Below are positions 34,477 through 53,240 of a stretch of 64,000 nucleotides of DNA, piece by piece. The translations under genes and the position numbers were made by a program. The notes beneath the pieces are model-generated. The model saw only the letters and a program-made list of their open reading frames with translations. It was not told where the DNA came from and did no database searches. The first letter of the stretch is position 1; the number at the start of each line of letters is the position of its first letter. The stretch is from Chrysaora quinquecirrha (Eukaryota; Cnidaria; Scyphozoa; Semaeostomeae; Pelagiidae): assembly GCA_014526335.1 (NCBI GenBank), contig JACTAT010000032.1, positions 2,972,217 to 3,036,216 of the forward strand, in the 5' to 3' direction.

Positions 34477-34651
34477 TGTAACAGTGATGAAACTGCTACT
34501 TGAGTAGTGCGAGACGAGAGATGCGACTCGTGTAAAGAGTGAAAACTGACTAACTATAATTAATTACATTACAAGTTTATATACAAAGCGGAAGTACTTA
34601 ATTAGCATAAATTAGAATATAGAACAAAGAGTAATCATTAGTCCTGTTACA
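34477..34651 (-). repeat. 5' LTR (175 bp)
   Basis: Identical by eye to 33191-33365. Followed by GCCT at 34652-34655. Confidence 0.93.
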
Positions 34652-34689
34652 GCCTTTTTGGTCCCCAAGGGATAGCCTGAATAATAATA

Positions 34690-36850
34690 TAATCTACTAT
34701 ACTAAAATGGTAATTTCCATGGTAACCGATTTTGTCTCAGTCACTCCTCCGGTGTTGTTGGTGGTACGCTTTTCCGACTTTTTCGCCGCTCGGCCGACCG
34801 TGGGGTAGGCGTGTCATCACCCTTTCGTTTTTTGCAAACTTCTCTCGCTTCTGGGGTAATTGGGGCTAACCCCTCTTTGAAGTGCGTCATTGGTGCCTGT
34901 TTGAACAATGGCCCGATTGTTCAACTAAAGGGATTATCGAAATCTGAAAGCCGTGAAAATAGCTCTGTTGGTAAAGGCTCCTGTTTCGTGATGCGGGTTG
35001 TGGGAGGCAAGAGATCGATTCCCCTCACGAGAGTAACAGAATTTTTTATTTCTGTGATTTTCCTGTTGAAAATGCTTTCCGGAGGACCGGGAGACTTCTC
35101 GATCACTAAAACTTGCTTCGGAATAATTTTAAAGTTCGTTTGGTATTAATATTATTCAATCAAAGTTCCTCAAACAAAGTCCATGTTTACGTGAATATTC
35201 AGTCAACCGGTTTGAATCGCGTTGTGCAGATGCTTTTAACCCTTTCAATGGAAACAAAATGCCATTACCGCATTTCAAAAGCTTATTCAGAAGTGCATTT
35301 CATTCAAAGAAAACAAACAAAATACCTTTTAAAAGGGTTTTTCAAGAGTGCATTTGAAAGCACTTTCCAAATGCAATCACGAAGTTGAAGCTGCCTTGAT
35401 AGCAGTATCTGACTATACAGGACTGAGCAAGATAAACTACAGCAAGACCAAGAAAGAGGATCCTGCAGTAAACCCGAGTTCTCCACGATCAGACGGAGAA
35501 TGCGCTCAATTTATCATATTGCTACGTTTTCTATCATGATCTTTGGGGGATCCTTTCAACGGGAAGGAAACAAGCCAAGGACAGCTAGAAAGGTAAAATT
35601 TTCTTCGCAACATAAAAACTTGACCAACGAACTTGGCTAAGGAAAACGATGTGGAACAGAACTGCAGAGAATGAATAATAACAGGACTGAGGAACGGGAC
35701 CACAGTATGGGATTGAAGGCCACGAATAATTTCAGGACTGAGGAACAGGACTTGCAATGGGACCGAAGACCATGAGTAATTTTAGGACGGACAGGACTAA
35801 AGAATGGAACAGAAGACCATGAATAATTTCAGGACTGAGAAACAGGAATTAGGAACAGGACTGAAGGCCATGAGTAATTACAGGACTGAGGAACAGGACT
35901 AAGGAATGGAACTGAAGACCATGAATAATTTCAGGACTGAGGAACAGGAATTAGGAACAGGACTGAAGGCCATGAGTAATTACAGGACTGAGGAACAGGA
36001 CTAAGGAATGGAACTGAAGACCATGAATAATTTCAGGACTGAGAAACAGGAATTAGGAATAGGACTGAAGAATGTGATTAATTTCAGGACTGAGGAACAG
36101 GATTAAGGAATGGGACTGAAGACCATGAATAATTTCAGGACTGAGAAACAGGAATAAGGAATGAGTCTGAAAACTGTGAGTCATTTCAGAACTAAGGAAC
36201 AGGACTAAGGAATGGGACTCAAGACACTGAGTAATTTCAGGACTGAGGAACAGGACTAAGGAATGGGACTGAAGACCATGAATAATTTCAGGACTAAGTA
36301 AAAAAGTAATGTGAAAAATAACAAAGTTTACAAACTAGATTAAGGGGTCAAGATCTTGAATAGTTTTGGGGAGCGGGACTGGAGACCATGAGTTACTTGA
36401 GCAATTTCAGGACTAAGACACAGTATAAAGGAAAGGGACTGAACACTATGAATAATTCCGGGATTAAGACACATGAACCATAACAAGACTGAGGAACAAG
36501 ACAAAGGAGTGGGACTGAAGGCCACTGATTATGTCAGGATTAAGGGACAGACTATATAGAAAGGCAATGGCTGTACACTGACTAATTTGAAACTTAACAA
36601 CATTATTTTGCACTAAGGACTTTGCACTAAAACAGAGGACTGAGACTAGGAAAAGGGACCCTGGACTGGGAGCAAGGACAAATACTAAAGATTAGAAACT
36701 AGGAGCTAAGTAAAGAGGCAGAGGTCATTGAGGCGGAGGTCCTTGAGGTGGAGGTCTTTGAGGCAGAGGTTCTTGAGGCGGAGGTCCTTGAGGCGGTGGT
36801 TCTTGAGGCGGAGTCCTTGTGAGGCGGTGCACTTAGACGGGCAAGGGCTA
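34690..36850. repeat. Macrosatellite unit 1
   Basis: Opens with CTACTATACTAAAATGGTAA, then about 1 kb of non-repetitive sequence closely matched in unit 2. A 51-bp minisatellite (35680-36300) follows, then GGACTAAGG-type sequence, then a 15-bp repeat (36725-36830). The shared start in unit 2 lies 2,159 bases downstream. Open frames at 34811-35149 (plus) are shared between units but show no domain. Confidence 0.9.
35680..36300. repeat. 51-bp minisatellite in unit 1
   Basis: Units of AGGACTGAGGAACAGGACTA + GGAATGGGACTGAAGACCAT + GAGTAATTTC type, about twelve copies with deletions. Confidence 0.9.
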
Positions 36851-38905
36851 GTCTACTATACTAAAATGGTAATTTCCATGGTAACCGATTTTGTCTCAGT
36901 CACTCCTCCGAAGTTGGGAATGGTACGATTTTCCGACTTTTTCGCTGCTCTGCCGACCGTGGGGTAGGCGTGTCATCACCCTTTCGTTTTTGCAAACTGC
37001 CATCGCTTCTGGGGTAACTGGGGCTAACCCTTCTTTGAAGTGCGTCATTGGTGCCTGTTTGAACAATCGCCCGATTGTTTTCCTAAAGGGATTATCGAAA
37101 TCTGATACCCGTGAAAGTAGCTCTGTTGGTAAGGGCTCCTGTTTCGTGATGCGGGTTGGCGGAGGCAGAAGATCGATTCCCCTCACGAGAGGATCAGAAT
37201 TTTTTCTTTCTCTGATTTTCCTGTTGAAAATGCTTTCCGGAGGACCGGGAGACATCTCGATCACTAAAACTTGCTTCGGAATAGTTTTAAAATTCGTTTG
37301 GTATTAATATTATTCAATCAAAGTTCCTCAAACAAAGTCCATGTTTACGTGAATATTCAGTCAACCGGCTTGAATCCCGTTGTCACAAATGCTTTCAACC
37401 CTTTCAATGGAAACAAAATGCCATTACCGCATTTCAAAAGCTTATTCAGAAGTGCATTTCATTCAAAGAAAACAAACAAAATACTTTTTAAAAGGGTTTT
37501 TGAAGAGTGCATTTGAAAGCACTTTCCACATGCAATCACGAAGTTGAAGCTGCCTTGATAGCAGTATCTGACTATACAGGACTGAGCAAGATAAACTACA
37601 GCAAGACCAAGAAAGAGGATCCTGCAGTAAACCCGAGTTCTCCACGATCAGACGGAGAATGCGCTCAATTTATTATATTGCTACGTTTTCTATCATGATC
37701 TTTGGGGGATCCTTTCAACGGGAAGGAAACAAGCCAAGGACAGCTAGAAAGGTAAAATTTTCTTCGCAACATATAAACTTTACCAACGAACTTGGCTGAG
37801 GAAAACGATGTGGAACAGAACTGCAGAGAATGAATAATAACAGGACTGAGGAACGGGACCACAGTATGGGATTGAAGGCCACGAATAATTTCAGGACTGA
37901 GGAACAGGACTTGGAATGGGACCAAAGACCATGAGTAATTTTAGGACGGACAGGACTAAAGAATGGAACAGAAGACCATGAATAATTTCAGGACTGAGAA
38001 ACAGGAATAAGCAATGCGTCTGAAGACCATGAGACATTTCAGGACTGACGAACAGGACTTAAGAATGGGACTGAAGACCATGAGTAATTTCAGGACTGAG
38101 GAACAGGGCTAAGGAATGGGACTGAAGACCATGAGTAATTTCAGGACTGAGGAACAGGAATTTGGAACAGGACTGAAGGCCATGAGTAATTACAGGACTG
38201 AGGAACAGGAATTAGGAACAGGACTGAAGAACGTGAGTAATTTCAGGACTGAGGAACAGGATTAAGGAATGGGACTGAAGACCATGAATAATTTCAGGAC
38301 TGAGAAACAGGAATAAGGAATGGGACTGAAGACCATGAATAATATCAGGAATAAATAATGTGAAAAATAACAAAGTTTACGAACTAGACTAAGGGGTGAA
38401 GATCTTCAATAGATTTAGGAATAAGACACAGGACAAAGAAATGGGACAGATCCCCATGAATAATTTCAGGACTAAGGAACATGAACAGTAACAAGTCTGA
38501 GGAACAGGACCAAGGAATGGGATAGAAAATCTGAACAATATCAAGACTGACGAACAGGACCAAGGAACGGGACAGAAGACCATCAATTATTTCAGGACTA
38601 TTGACGGAACAGACCATAGACAAAGAGAACTGCTGTACACTAACTAATTTGAAACTAGGAACATCATTGCGGACTAAGGACCTTGGACTAAAACAGAGGA
38701 ACAGAACTGTGATTGGCACTAGGAAAAAGGACCCTGGACTATGAATAAGGAAAAATACTCAATATTAGAAACTAGGAGCTAAGTCGAGAAGCAAAGTTTG
38801 TTCAAGCACAGGTTCTTCAGGCAGAGGTCCTTGAGGCAGAGGTCCTTGAGGCGGGGTTCTACGCGGCAGTGGTTCTATGAGGCGGTGGTCAGAGACGGGC
38901 ATGAG
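36851..38905. repeat. Macrosatellite unit 2
   Basis: Same order as unit 1: near-identical leading 1 kb, 51-bp minisatellite (about 37830-38580) and 15-bp repeat (38805-38890). Differences are mostly single substitutions in the leading part and copy number in the minisatellites. Confidence 0.9.
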
Positions 38906-41345
38906 CTAGTCTTATATACTAATTTTGTAGTAGTCAAGGCGACAATTTTGTCAGAGCATCTCCTCTGTGGCTGTTTATGTTACGCTTCTCAAACCTGCAC
39001 CCTTCTCTGGAACCTATTCTGAAGTTGAGCCATCGCTTGCAATATCTTTCCTAACTGCTACCGTTTCTGGGGTAAACGGGGGAAAAGCCCCTTCCTTTGT
39101 CACAAGGCATTGTCTTGCCCAATTAGAATCCTTTGTCTACACCCCAGACGTAGATTGCTTGCTTACTGTATGTTAAATTCTTCTTACTTCATAACGATGA
39201 CTACAAGTAACGAAGCTGACTGAATATATCTACTAAATTTCATGTATACCTGGATTATTTACTGGGAAATAACAACTTTTCTAGATCGAAAAAGGTTTTT
39301 GCGTTGATGTTTACAGGGAAATTCAGTCAACCGGCTTGAATCGCATTATGTTAATGCTTTTCCCCCTTTCAATTGAAACAAAATGCCATTACCTGATTTC
39401 AAACCCTTATTCAGAATTGCGTTTCATTCAAAGCAAAACAAAAACCCTTTTGAAAACTTTTGTGAAGAGTGGATTTGAAAGACAACAAAACCAAATGCCA
39501 TCCTGATTCCTGAAGTCTAAGCTGGCTGGATAGCAGTATCTGACTATGCAGTACGAAAAGCGACTATCAAACTACTAAATAAGAAACAGGGCTACTAAAC
39601 TACCAAAAGACAAGCAGAATCTTGCAGTAAACCTCGGTTCCTGACACGGCACTGAATCTCCATGATCAGACGGAGAATGCGTTCAATCTTTTTCCTTGCT
39701 ACGCTTTTTATCCAGGATCATTTCAGAGGGAAGGAAACAAGGACGCCTAGAAAGCTAAAACTTTCCACGAAACGAAAAAATGGACTAACAAACAGGCTTA
39801 CAAACACGCCGAGGAACAGAATTAAGGAAGAGGGCTGAATACCGTGAATAAATTCAGGACTGAGGAACACAGGGCTAAGGAATGGGACTAAAGACTAAGT
39901 AATTTCAGGACTGAGGAACAGGCTAAAGGAGTGGGACTGAAGACCATGAGTAATTTCAGGACTGAGGAACAGGACTTAAGAACGAGACCGAAGACCATGA
40001 GTAATTTCAGGACTGAGGAACAGGACAAAGGAATGGGACTGAAGACCATGAGTAATTTAAGGACTGAGGAACACAGGCTAAAGGAGTTGGACTGAAGACC
40101 ATGAGTAATTTCAGGACTGAGGAACAGGACTTAAGAACGGGACCGAAGACCATGAGTAATTTCAGGACTGAGGAACAGTACTAAGGAATGGGACTGAAGA
40201 CCATGAGTAATTTAAGGACTGAGAAACAGGACTAAGGAATGGGACTGAAGACCATGATTAATTTCAGGACTGAGAAACAGGAATAAGGAACAGGACTGAA
40301 GACCATGAGTAATTTCAGGACTGAGGAACAGGACTAAGGAATGGGACTGAGGACCATGAGTAATTTAAGGACTGAGGAACACAGGCTAAAGGAGTGGGAC
40401 TGAAGACCATGAGTAATTTCAGGACTGAGGAACAGGACTTAAGAACGGGACCGAAGACCATGAGTAATTTCAGGACTGAGGAACAGGACTAAGGAATGGG
40501 ACTGAAGACCATGAGTAATTTAAGGACTGAGGAACAGGACTAAGGAATGGGACTGAAGACCATGATTAATTTCAGGACTGAGAAACAGAAATAAGGAACA
40601 GGACTGAAGACCATGAGTAATTTCAGGACTGAGGAACAGGACTAAGGAATGGGACTGAAGACCATGAGTAATTTGAGGACTGAGGAACAGACTAAGGAAT
40701 GGGACTGAAGACCACAAGTAATGTCAGGATTGAGGAAGAGGACTAACGAATGGGACTGAAGACCATGAGTAATTTCAGGACTGAGGAACAGGATAAAGGA
40801 ACGGGACAGAAGACCATGAATAATTTCAGGAATAAGAAACAGGACAAAGAAATGGGACTGGACCCATGAATAATCTCAGGACTAAGGAACATGAACAATG
40901 ACAAGTCTGACGAACAGGACCAAAGAATGGGATAGAACATCTGAACAACATCAAGACTGAGGAACCGGACCAAGGAATGGGACTGAAGACCATCAATTAT
41001 TTCAGGACTATTTAAGAAACAGACCATAGACAAACAGAACTGCTGTACACTAACTAATTTGAAACTTAGGAACATCATTGTGGACTAAGGACCTTGGACT
41101 AAAACAGAGGAACGAAACTGTGATTGGCACTAGGAAAAGGGACCCTGGACTAGGACCAAGAAAAATACTCAAATTTAGAAACTAGGAGCTAAGTGGAGAA
41201 GCAAGAGTTCGTTGAGGCGGAGGTTCTTAAGGCAGAGGTCATTCAGGCAGAGGTTCTTGAGGCGGAGGTTCTTGACGCAGAGGTTCTTGAGGCGGAGGTT
41301 CTTGAGGCGGAGGTTCTATGAGGCGGTGGTCAGAGACGGGCATGG
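38906..41345. repeat. Macrosatellite unit 3 (diverged)
   Basis: The leading part aligns only loosely to units 1 and 2 (for example TTCTGGGGTAAACGGGG and the AAAATGCCATTACC tract). The 51-bp array (39840-40990) is the longest. The unit again ends in the 15-bp repeat GAGGCGGAGGTTCTT (41210-41330) and GACGGGCATGGGC. Confidence 0.85.
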
Positions 41346-42640
41346 GCATGGGCTAGTTCCAATTGGCTACAGTGGGAAACAAAGGGTTTTAAAACGAATT
41401 AAACGTGAGTTTGAACAAGAATATGCTGCACCACCAACCCTGAAATGACGGTAATTCAAGTCATTGCACGCTTAGGGGATTCCTTTACCGTAAATACCTA
41501 CCATTTACTAGAAAAATGTCGCGAAAAGGTCTATTACAAAATTATTCATTTTGAGACAAGTCCCGTTTTTATGTACGAACAAAGTATGGTGCGTATCTCT
41601 GTTTGTATAAATCTTATGGTATTGATGTTGAACTACATAACAAGGCTTAAAGTGCGAGATGATGCTTGTCCCTGATATCCATGAACAAGTGCCTATCTCA
41701 GTCTTTATCAGAAGCTTGTGTTTGAAGGTTCCTTTTTAGACCTAAGAGAAAGAGAAAACAGCGTAATTTTTCAAAGTACTAATAACGAATTAACTCAAAG
41801 GGTGCTCATTTGCTTATCAATCCTCTTAGCGGAGGGACGGGGGTAGGTTTTGAGAAAAGCGTACATTTGAGGAAGAAATTCACAATTTTAGAACTTCATT
41901 AATACTGAAAATTAAAAGAGATTATTCTTCCAGCCTGGAATTGCGGAGTGTTGAGGGCGAGGGACAATCAACTCCTTCGATATCTCGTACACCTTGCGAT
42001 AAATGTAGGACGATCTTGCATCAAAAAGAGACATCTTTGAACTATTGAGGGGGTATTTCCGTATTTGGTTGGGGCCAATTTTGCTTTGGGGGACTTAGAG
42101 TTCGAACTCGTAATCGTCCTAAATTTATCATTGGAAATCCTATTGTTTTATTGTCCTATTGTCCTGTTGTCCCATTTTTCTTCTGTAGATACTATTTTTA
42201 GAACATTTACCCTCATTACGGTATAGAAAACCTCATAATAAGAAAGCTTAAAGACTTAAAAAAGACTGCCTTGAAAATCTAAGGCTCTTATGTGCGGGTT
42301 TTACTGAATTATGCTGCATGTGATTGATTATGATGCTTGATGTTGTGGATACGCACTACTGGGGAGGAAAATGCGTAATTATGATAAGTAATGAACATTT
42401 GTCAGAAGAGGGTTCAAGGAGGCTAGCTAAAATAGTACGATACCTGCTTTGTAGACTGTTTGAACGTCAGAAGCTGACAAGAAGTCGTACCAAGTAGAAA
42501 CATCTGCAATGTAAGCGCCAATATTTCCCGCCAAAATTCAATTTTGCTGATTGCGCTAGCTTTGCGCCTCTTTCCAAAATTGTCTGCAAAATCGATTGTA
42601 TTATGCTAAGTGAACAATATAGACGTCATCATCAGTCCGG
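41346..42640. other. Gene-free stretch
   Basis: No coding or repetitive feature supported, apart from TTGTCCTATTGTCC short repeats near 42150-42180. Confidence 0.4.
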
Positions 42641-42720
42641 AACAATTAACTAAAGGCGGACTTTGTTCCCAGATGCGAAACGAAATGCACCAATCAGAAA
42701 GTAAAGCCGAAGTGGCATTG
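42640..42720. repeat. Dispersed repeat G, copy 3
   Basis: AAAGGCGGACTTTGTTCCCAGATG and AAATGCACCAATCAGAAAG correspond to 15780-15860 and 30040-30090 with more changes. Confidence 0.5.
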
Positions 42721-42778
42721 CGTTTTGAACGCCAAACAGCCTGCCGGGATACAGCGGGAAGATCAATAGTCTCCCCCA

Positions 42779-43170
42779 ACCTCGTCCCCAGGCCCCAAAT
42801 CGAATTTCCTCGAATCTCAACCGTTAAATCGATTTTGGCCCTAGTACCGGCCACAAAATCTGCCAAAATACTTGCAATTTTGGCCTAGGCATAAAAAAAG
42901 TAAAAGATGTAGATTCCTAAAGAAGATGTTCTTAGAAAGGAACTGAAAAGAATTTCATTGATAACTGTAAGGCAAGATACAATATCTCATGTAGCACCAT
43001 TTTTCGGCTTTTATAGATGTTATTTACATAGTTTTCGGCCTATTTTGGTGTGAAATTTTGAAGAAACTGTGACGTTATTTAAAATTTCTATTGTTTGAAC
43101 AGCCAATCAAATTAGACAAGGCCGATACCAGGGTCGAATATGAAGAGCGGAGTTTCACGCTGGGGACGAG
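42779..43170. mobile_element. MITE with AACCTCGTCCCCAG termini
   Basis: The left end AACCTCGTCCCCAGGCCCC is inverted at the right as CGCTGGGGACGAGGTT. The interior is non-coding. AGTCTCC also occurs just outside the left end and, as GAGTCTCC, after the right end. Confidence 0.65.
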
Positions 43171-43388
43171 GTTGAGTCTCCTCATTTCATGCTATTGATC
43201 CTGGCATCTGTGTATAATTTACGCCTTACCCAAATGTTTCGGCGGTTTCCAACGTTTATTCTCTGGGGATTGTTAGACGAAGAAAGCTTCTAGTTCTAAG
43301 TATGTCCAGAGAAGTTTCCACTGTTTCTCGCAATTTTTCACAAACTAGCCTATAAATTTCCCGCTTTATAACAGCTACTTTCTGGTTG

Positions 43389-49240
<5,852 letters not shown>

Positions 49241-49811
49241 TGTAAACGATGATCAAATATTAGTACCTTGGGTTGAAAAATGACTTCAGATAAAAAAGCT
49301 ACTGCAAAAAAGCATAAACTGGCATGAATTATTTTATTTTAATCAATATAATTTCCCCTGCAAGTCAACGCAATCGGATCTATACGTACCATTGTGGATA
49401 TGGCCTATTTTGGTGGTATTTTTGTTGCGTACTGGGGTTGATATACACTACTCTGATGGGTTATTATGCTGTTGGGTTATCTTGTTTGATGTGGCGATAT
49501 TTTTTTAGTACTGCGGTGGATAAGTACTACTAAGGTGGGTCATTATGCTTGATTTCGTGGTATTTTGTGTGTACAAAATCCACTACAGCACGCAGAAAAT
49601 ACCACCACGTCAAGCGTAATGTCTGGTCTAGTCTGTCGTATTTACTAAGTTTTCCGAGACTTCAAATTTCCATCGGAATACACTCCTAGACTCCATAATT
49701 TATTTAAATTGCTGTGCAAAATAAACTCTATAGATTGATTCCAGCGAAAACGTTTAAGAAGACCAGACCTCACTAAAATCCACATATCGTTCCGCTGAAA
49801 GGACTAGAAGA
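49241..49811. other. Upstream flank with an 80-bp hairpin
   Basis: 49538-49620 forms an imperfect hairpin: CATTATGCTTGATTTCGTGG pairs with CCACGTCAAGCGTAATG around an AAAATACCA/TGGTATTTT stem. 49390-49540 has related direct repeats (TGGGTTATTATGC type). No gene. Confidence 0.55.
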
Positions 49812-50210
49812 CCCGGGGGGTACTTCCATTGTTCGTTATACTAGACGTGCCGCCCAAATGGGTAGCTTTTTCAGCGCCAATTTCCCTACATATGGGTTGA
49901 TTTTTCGTAAAGAATCTCTACACATGGGTAGTAAAATGTATAAAAAATTTTAGACATGCATTGCTTTGAGAAGCCTGATAAAAGTGCGTTTTAGTTTTCA
50001 GCACAAATGCCTTTTCGTCGCATTTAGAGTTGCCTCGGGCGTGAAATTGGGTTCAAACATTTGAGATATTGGTAAAAATGGGTAAAAAAATCGTTATTTT
50101 TTCTACACATGGGTACCACGAGAGACAGAATTTATCGGTAGACATGGGTGGGTTTGGAAAAACTGGGCGGCACATCTAGTCATTTGAACAATGAAGTACC
50201 CTCCCCCGGG
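49812..50210. mobile_element. C/G-run MITE (family A), copy 3
   Basis: CCCGGGGGGTACTTCCATTG at the left and CAATGAAGTACCCTCCCCCGGG at the right are inverted. A second inner pair is TAGACGTGCCGCCCA / TGGGCGGCACATCTA. The flanking octamers CTAGAAGA and ATAGAAAA match at six of eight positions, a possible decayed 8-bp duplication. Confidence 0.85.
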
Positions 50211-51309
50211 ATAGAAAAGTGACTAAAGCCTAACAAATTTAATCCGTACAGGTCTCTCGTCTCAAACAAGCGATCTAAGCCTTTGCATTGCCATTACACC
50301 AATTGCGCTACCTGGCAACATGCTCTCCACCATTTCATTCCTTCCCTTCTATCATTCGCCCACATACAGGCTTTTCTATAAAGAACCACTCTATAAGGAA
50401 CCTACATAAAAAGGCCGAAAAATTTAATTTAAGAACTTATACAACTAAAGATAGAATCACAAAGGAACTTTACAATTTTAAATATTTTTATCAGTGCCAA
50501 AAATTTAATATTAAGTAGCCGGTTTCATTCATTTGCAGTCAAAACCCACATTAACTGTCTGTTGTAAAGTTATGCATGTATCAATTGCTACCACAATTTA
50601 ATCAAAAGGGGTCCAATCCAAAAATAAGGAATTTTAGGACACAGAACTAGATGTAGGTTCTTTATAAAATACAAAGCGTGTACTCCCAAATTCAAGGGAA
50701 GGCAGCCTAGTCGATAATAAAGTGGCATACAAGAAATCGTACTATTTACTTGAAATCAAAAGAGCTCTTTCTGACAGTCTAGAGGGAGTGGTCCTAAAAT
50801 TTTCCTGGGGGGGGGGGGCAAGCTCAACGATTCCCAATTTTGACTAGCTTTCCCCTGTTGTCCAATATACTTGTCTTTTTATAAGAACACAATTTATCAG
50901 AACATCGAGGCTCGATTTTCAAAAAAATTCGAACAACGTAAGAACAGCCTCAGATGAAAAGAAAGCAAGAATTTAGAAATTTCATATCATGTTAACAAAA
51001 CAGAACTTTTCATTAGTGGAAGCAATTTGTTGTATGGCTGTAGTTGTAGGTAATTGAAATAAGAACATCATTACGAACACTCAAGCTTCAAACTATTCAA
51101 AGAATAAGAACATCGAGCCTTGGCAGAAATGTTCTGGCTCTTATAAAAAAAATGAGTGTATTTGGAGCCGCCTACGATCTTATTTATAAACAACAGAACC
51201 GAGGCAAAATGGTATAAATTTAAGAGCGTTAATAAGACTTTTCTCTGGTTTAAAATCTCTCTACAAATCAGATTTGTCTGTTAAAGGATTTTTGCTGGAA
51301 GTTTGTAGT
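50211..51309. other. Repeat-rich gene-free region
   Basis: 50365-50690 is bounded by TTTCTATAAAGAACC and GGTTCTTTATAAAATACAAA, an older relative of the family at 51310-51546. 50808-50819 is a run of G. No gene supported. Confidence 0.4.
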
Positions 51310-51546
51310 ATGCACGTTTCTTTTTAAGAAACCTGGCTCGGGGCCTAGTTCTAAAAGTTTCTTAATTTTTGGCCAAATTTTAGTTCTAAAAGTTTCTTAA
51401 CAGTTTCTTGATTTAATGGAAATAAATTCACAAAAATTTCTCAAGTTTCTTAGCTTCTTCCTCCTAGTTCTAAAAGTTTCTTAACTTTTGGGGTGTCTAG
51501 TTCTAGGCTTCTTATAAACCGGTTTCTTATAAAAAAACGTGTAAAG
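51310..51546. mobile_element. MITE family C
   Basis: Left GCACGTTTCTTTTTAAGAAACC and right GGTTTCTTATAAAAAAACGTG are inverted. The interior repeats AGTTCTAAAAGTTTCTTAA three times. The window's first 55 bases match its right end. Confidence 0.7.
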
Positions 51547-53074
51547 CAGGCCTTACCTTGCAACAACATAGATGATGTCTTGATTTGTTCTGAATCTCTT
51601 GAAAATGTACGTCAGCACATCCTATCGAGTCCTGCACAAATCCGAACAAGAATATAACCTATGTCTATTCAGTGGATGAAACCAAACAAGGAAGCAATAT
51701 ATATATTATTGATGGTAGCTTGTTATTGGAATCAGCATGTCACCAGAACAACTAATTCAGTTAAGATTTATTTTGCCGGGTAGCGGTTGGTCGATCGATT
51801 CACCATTTTATCGAATAGATATGTTAATTTAATCAACATCAATTAACTAAAAAGCGGCAGGGTTTTTGCTGTAGAAAAACATGTATTTGTTTATAAGAAA
51901 CTAAAAAAATTCACCCAGTACTGATATTTAATTAAAAGTTTTTTTGAATATCTACGTATAGACCTTTGCAAAGTGGTCTGTGTCGGTCCGTAATTTTCTG
52001 GTAGGTGGTGGACATCTTGCCTGAGGGAATCCTCTCTGAGTGCAAAAACTGGATACGATCTCTTAAGAAAAGCATCAGCATCAAATTAAACATTTAATTG
52101 GAGGGAAGGTGAAAGAAAGGATTCAAGTCCCAGCTTATCTTCTTATGGAGGCATTTAATCAAGTATTTTCACTTTTGTAAGTTACTTGAATCTTGTGTCA
52201 TAGTTCCTACAGATATTTTCAACATTATACATGTTTTTTATAAGCATAACGTTTGTAAGCATACGTAGGCTCATAAAATCAGCTGAAAACAAAGGACTTA
52301 TTGTTATAAAACAATTAAGCGTAATGTCCAGCCTCATTTGAAAATTTCATATGCTTATAAAAAAATAAACAAAACATGTAGTCGCAGATTTCTTTAATTG
52401 CCTTCCGTTCTTTGTGAATTTGAAATAAAATTTGCTGCTTTTTCTTTTCTTCAAGCAACTGCAATCTCGGTCGAAGCACTCGGGGAGGATTCCCTCACTA
52501 AAGATGTCCGACATCCTCCAGAAAAAGTTGCACCGACCCAGGACCCTTTGAAAAGGTCTGTTTGCGACATATGAATATTATCTGAATGACTGTATACATT
52601 CATCTTATTGAATGCTTATGGGTTGTCTGCGTGTCACAACATGCTTTATTGCAGACAAAACTTGATAAAAAAAGAAAATAGGACCGTATTTTCCAAAAGT
52701 AGGTGAAAAGTTTCTAAGGTGAAAGTTTTCAATTAATGGGTCTTCTAGAATTTTCCGCAATTCAGGAGTCTGGGTTTCTAAGAAGATTCTAATGAAAATA
52801 CGTGCAAGTGCAAAACTATTGGGAAGACCTGCTCTATGTAACAACAAAGTGTCAGCAATGATGCCATAATTAGCATATTTCCGCTGACCGTTTTTCCACT
52901 TCTCAAACATTGCTTATGAGCACTATTTGCTTATTTAAAGCGGAAAATATTTCTTAACTTTTGCAAAAACATTGTTAAGCAAATTCTGCTTGTCAAGCAA
53001 TTGGGGAAGTAGCCCATATTGAATCATAGCCTGCGCGCAGACTCAGACACTTTCAAGAGTGTAGACACTCTTGA
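51547..53074. other. Unassigned region
   Basis: A minus-strand frame at 52605-52910 (101 codons with ATG) looks protein-like but has no recognised motif or visible partner exon. 52930-53010 resembles MITE family B. 51966-52560 contains a short inverted pair, AAAGTGGTCTG...TCGGTCCG / CACCGACCCAGGACCCTTTGAAAAGG, which may be another decayed element. Confidence 0.35.
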
Positions 53075-53240
53075 AGGTGCTGTGGCGTCTAGGTATAATC
53101 CAGCTGACTCGTGGTGTCAGAAGCTCAGTGTGATCAGGGTTCGTGCCCAGCCACGGTAGCGTCACAGCCAGGGTAGAGTTCTCGATCAGTTAACCTACTA
53201 CTGAGATCCTAGCGACTGGCGCTAAAACACAATTTCACCT
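53075..53240 (+). repeat. tRNA-derived SINE, copy 1
   Basis: GTGCTGTGGCGTCTAGGTAT is a box-A-like start and GGTTCGTGCCC is box-B-like, about 55 bases apart. The body ends GAGATCCTAGCGACTGGCGC. It aligns along its length with the reverse complement of 57185-57355. Confidence 0.8.

Larger units (their letters stand above)
33191..34651 (-). mobile_element. Compact LTR retrotransposon with Gag/protease-like frame only
   Basis: Two 175-bp repeats (33191-33365 and 34477-34651) look identical. They start TGTAACAG and end CTGTTACA. The flanks share GCCT directly outside both ends. The internal frame runs on the minus strand. The next bases after the 5' LTR read TTTGGTGGAGAATC, a possible primer site beginning TGG. 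A purine-rich tract lies near the other LTR. No reverse transcriptase or integrase fits in 1.46 kb, so it must be mobilised by another element. Identical LTRs suggest recent insertion. Confidence 0.92.

Noticed and set aside
34475..34660. tRNA gene or promoter near the LTR
   Set aside because: The sequence is an exact LTR copy and no cloverleaf boxes are present.
34811..35149. 112-codon frame conserved between macrosatellite units
   Set aside because: Similarity follows DNA duplication; no domain and unit 3 does not keep it.
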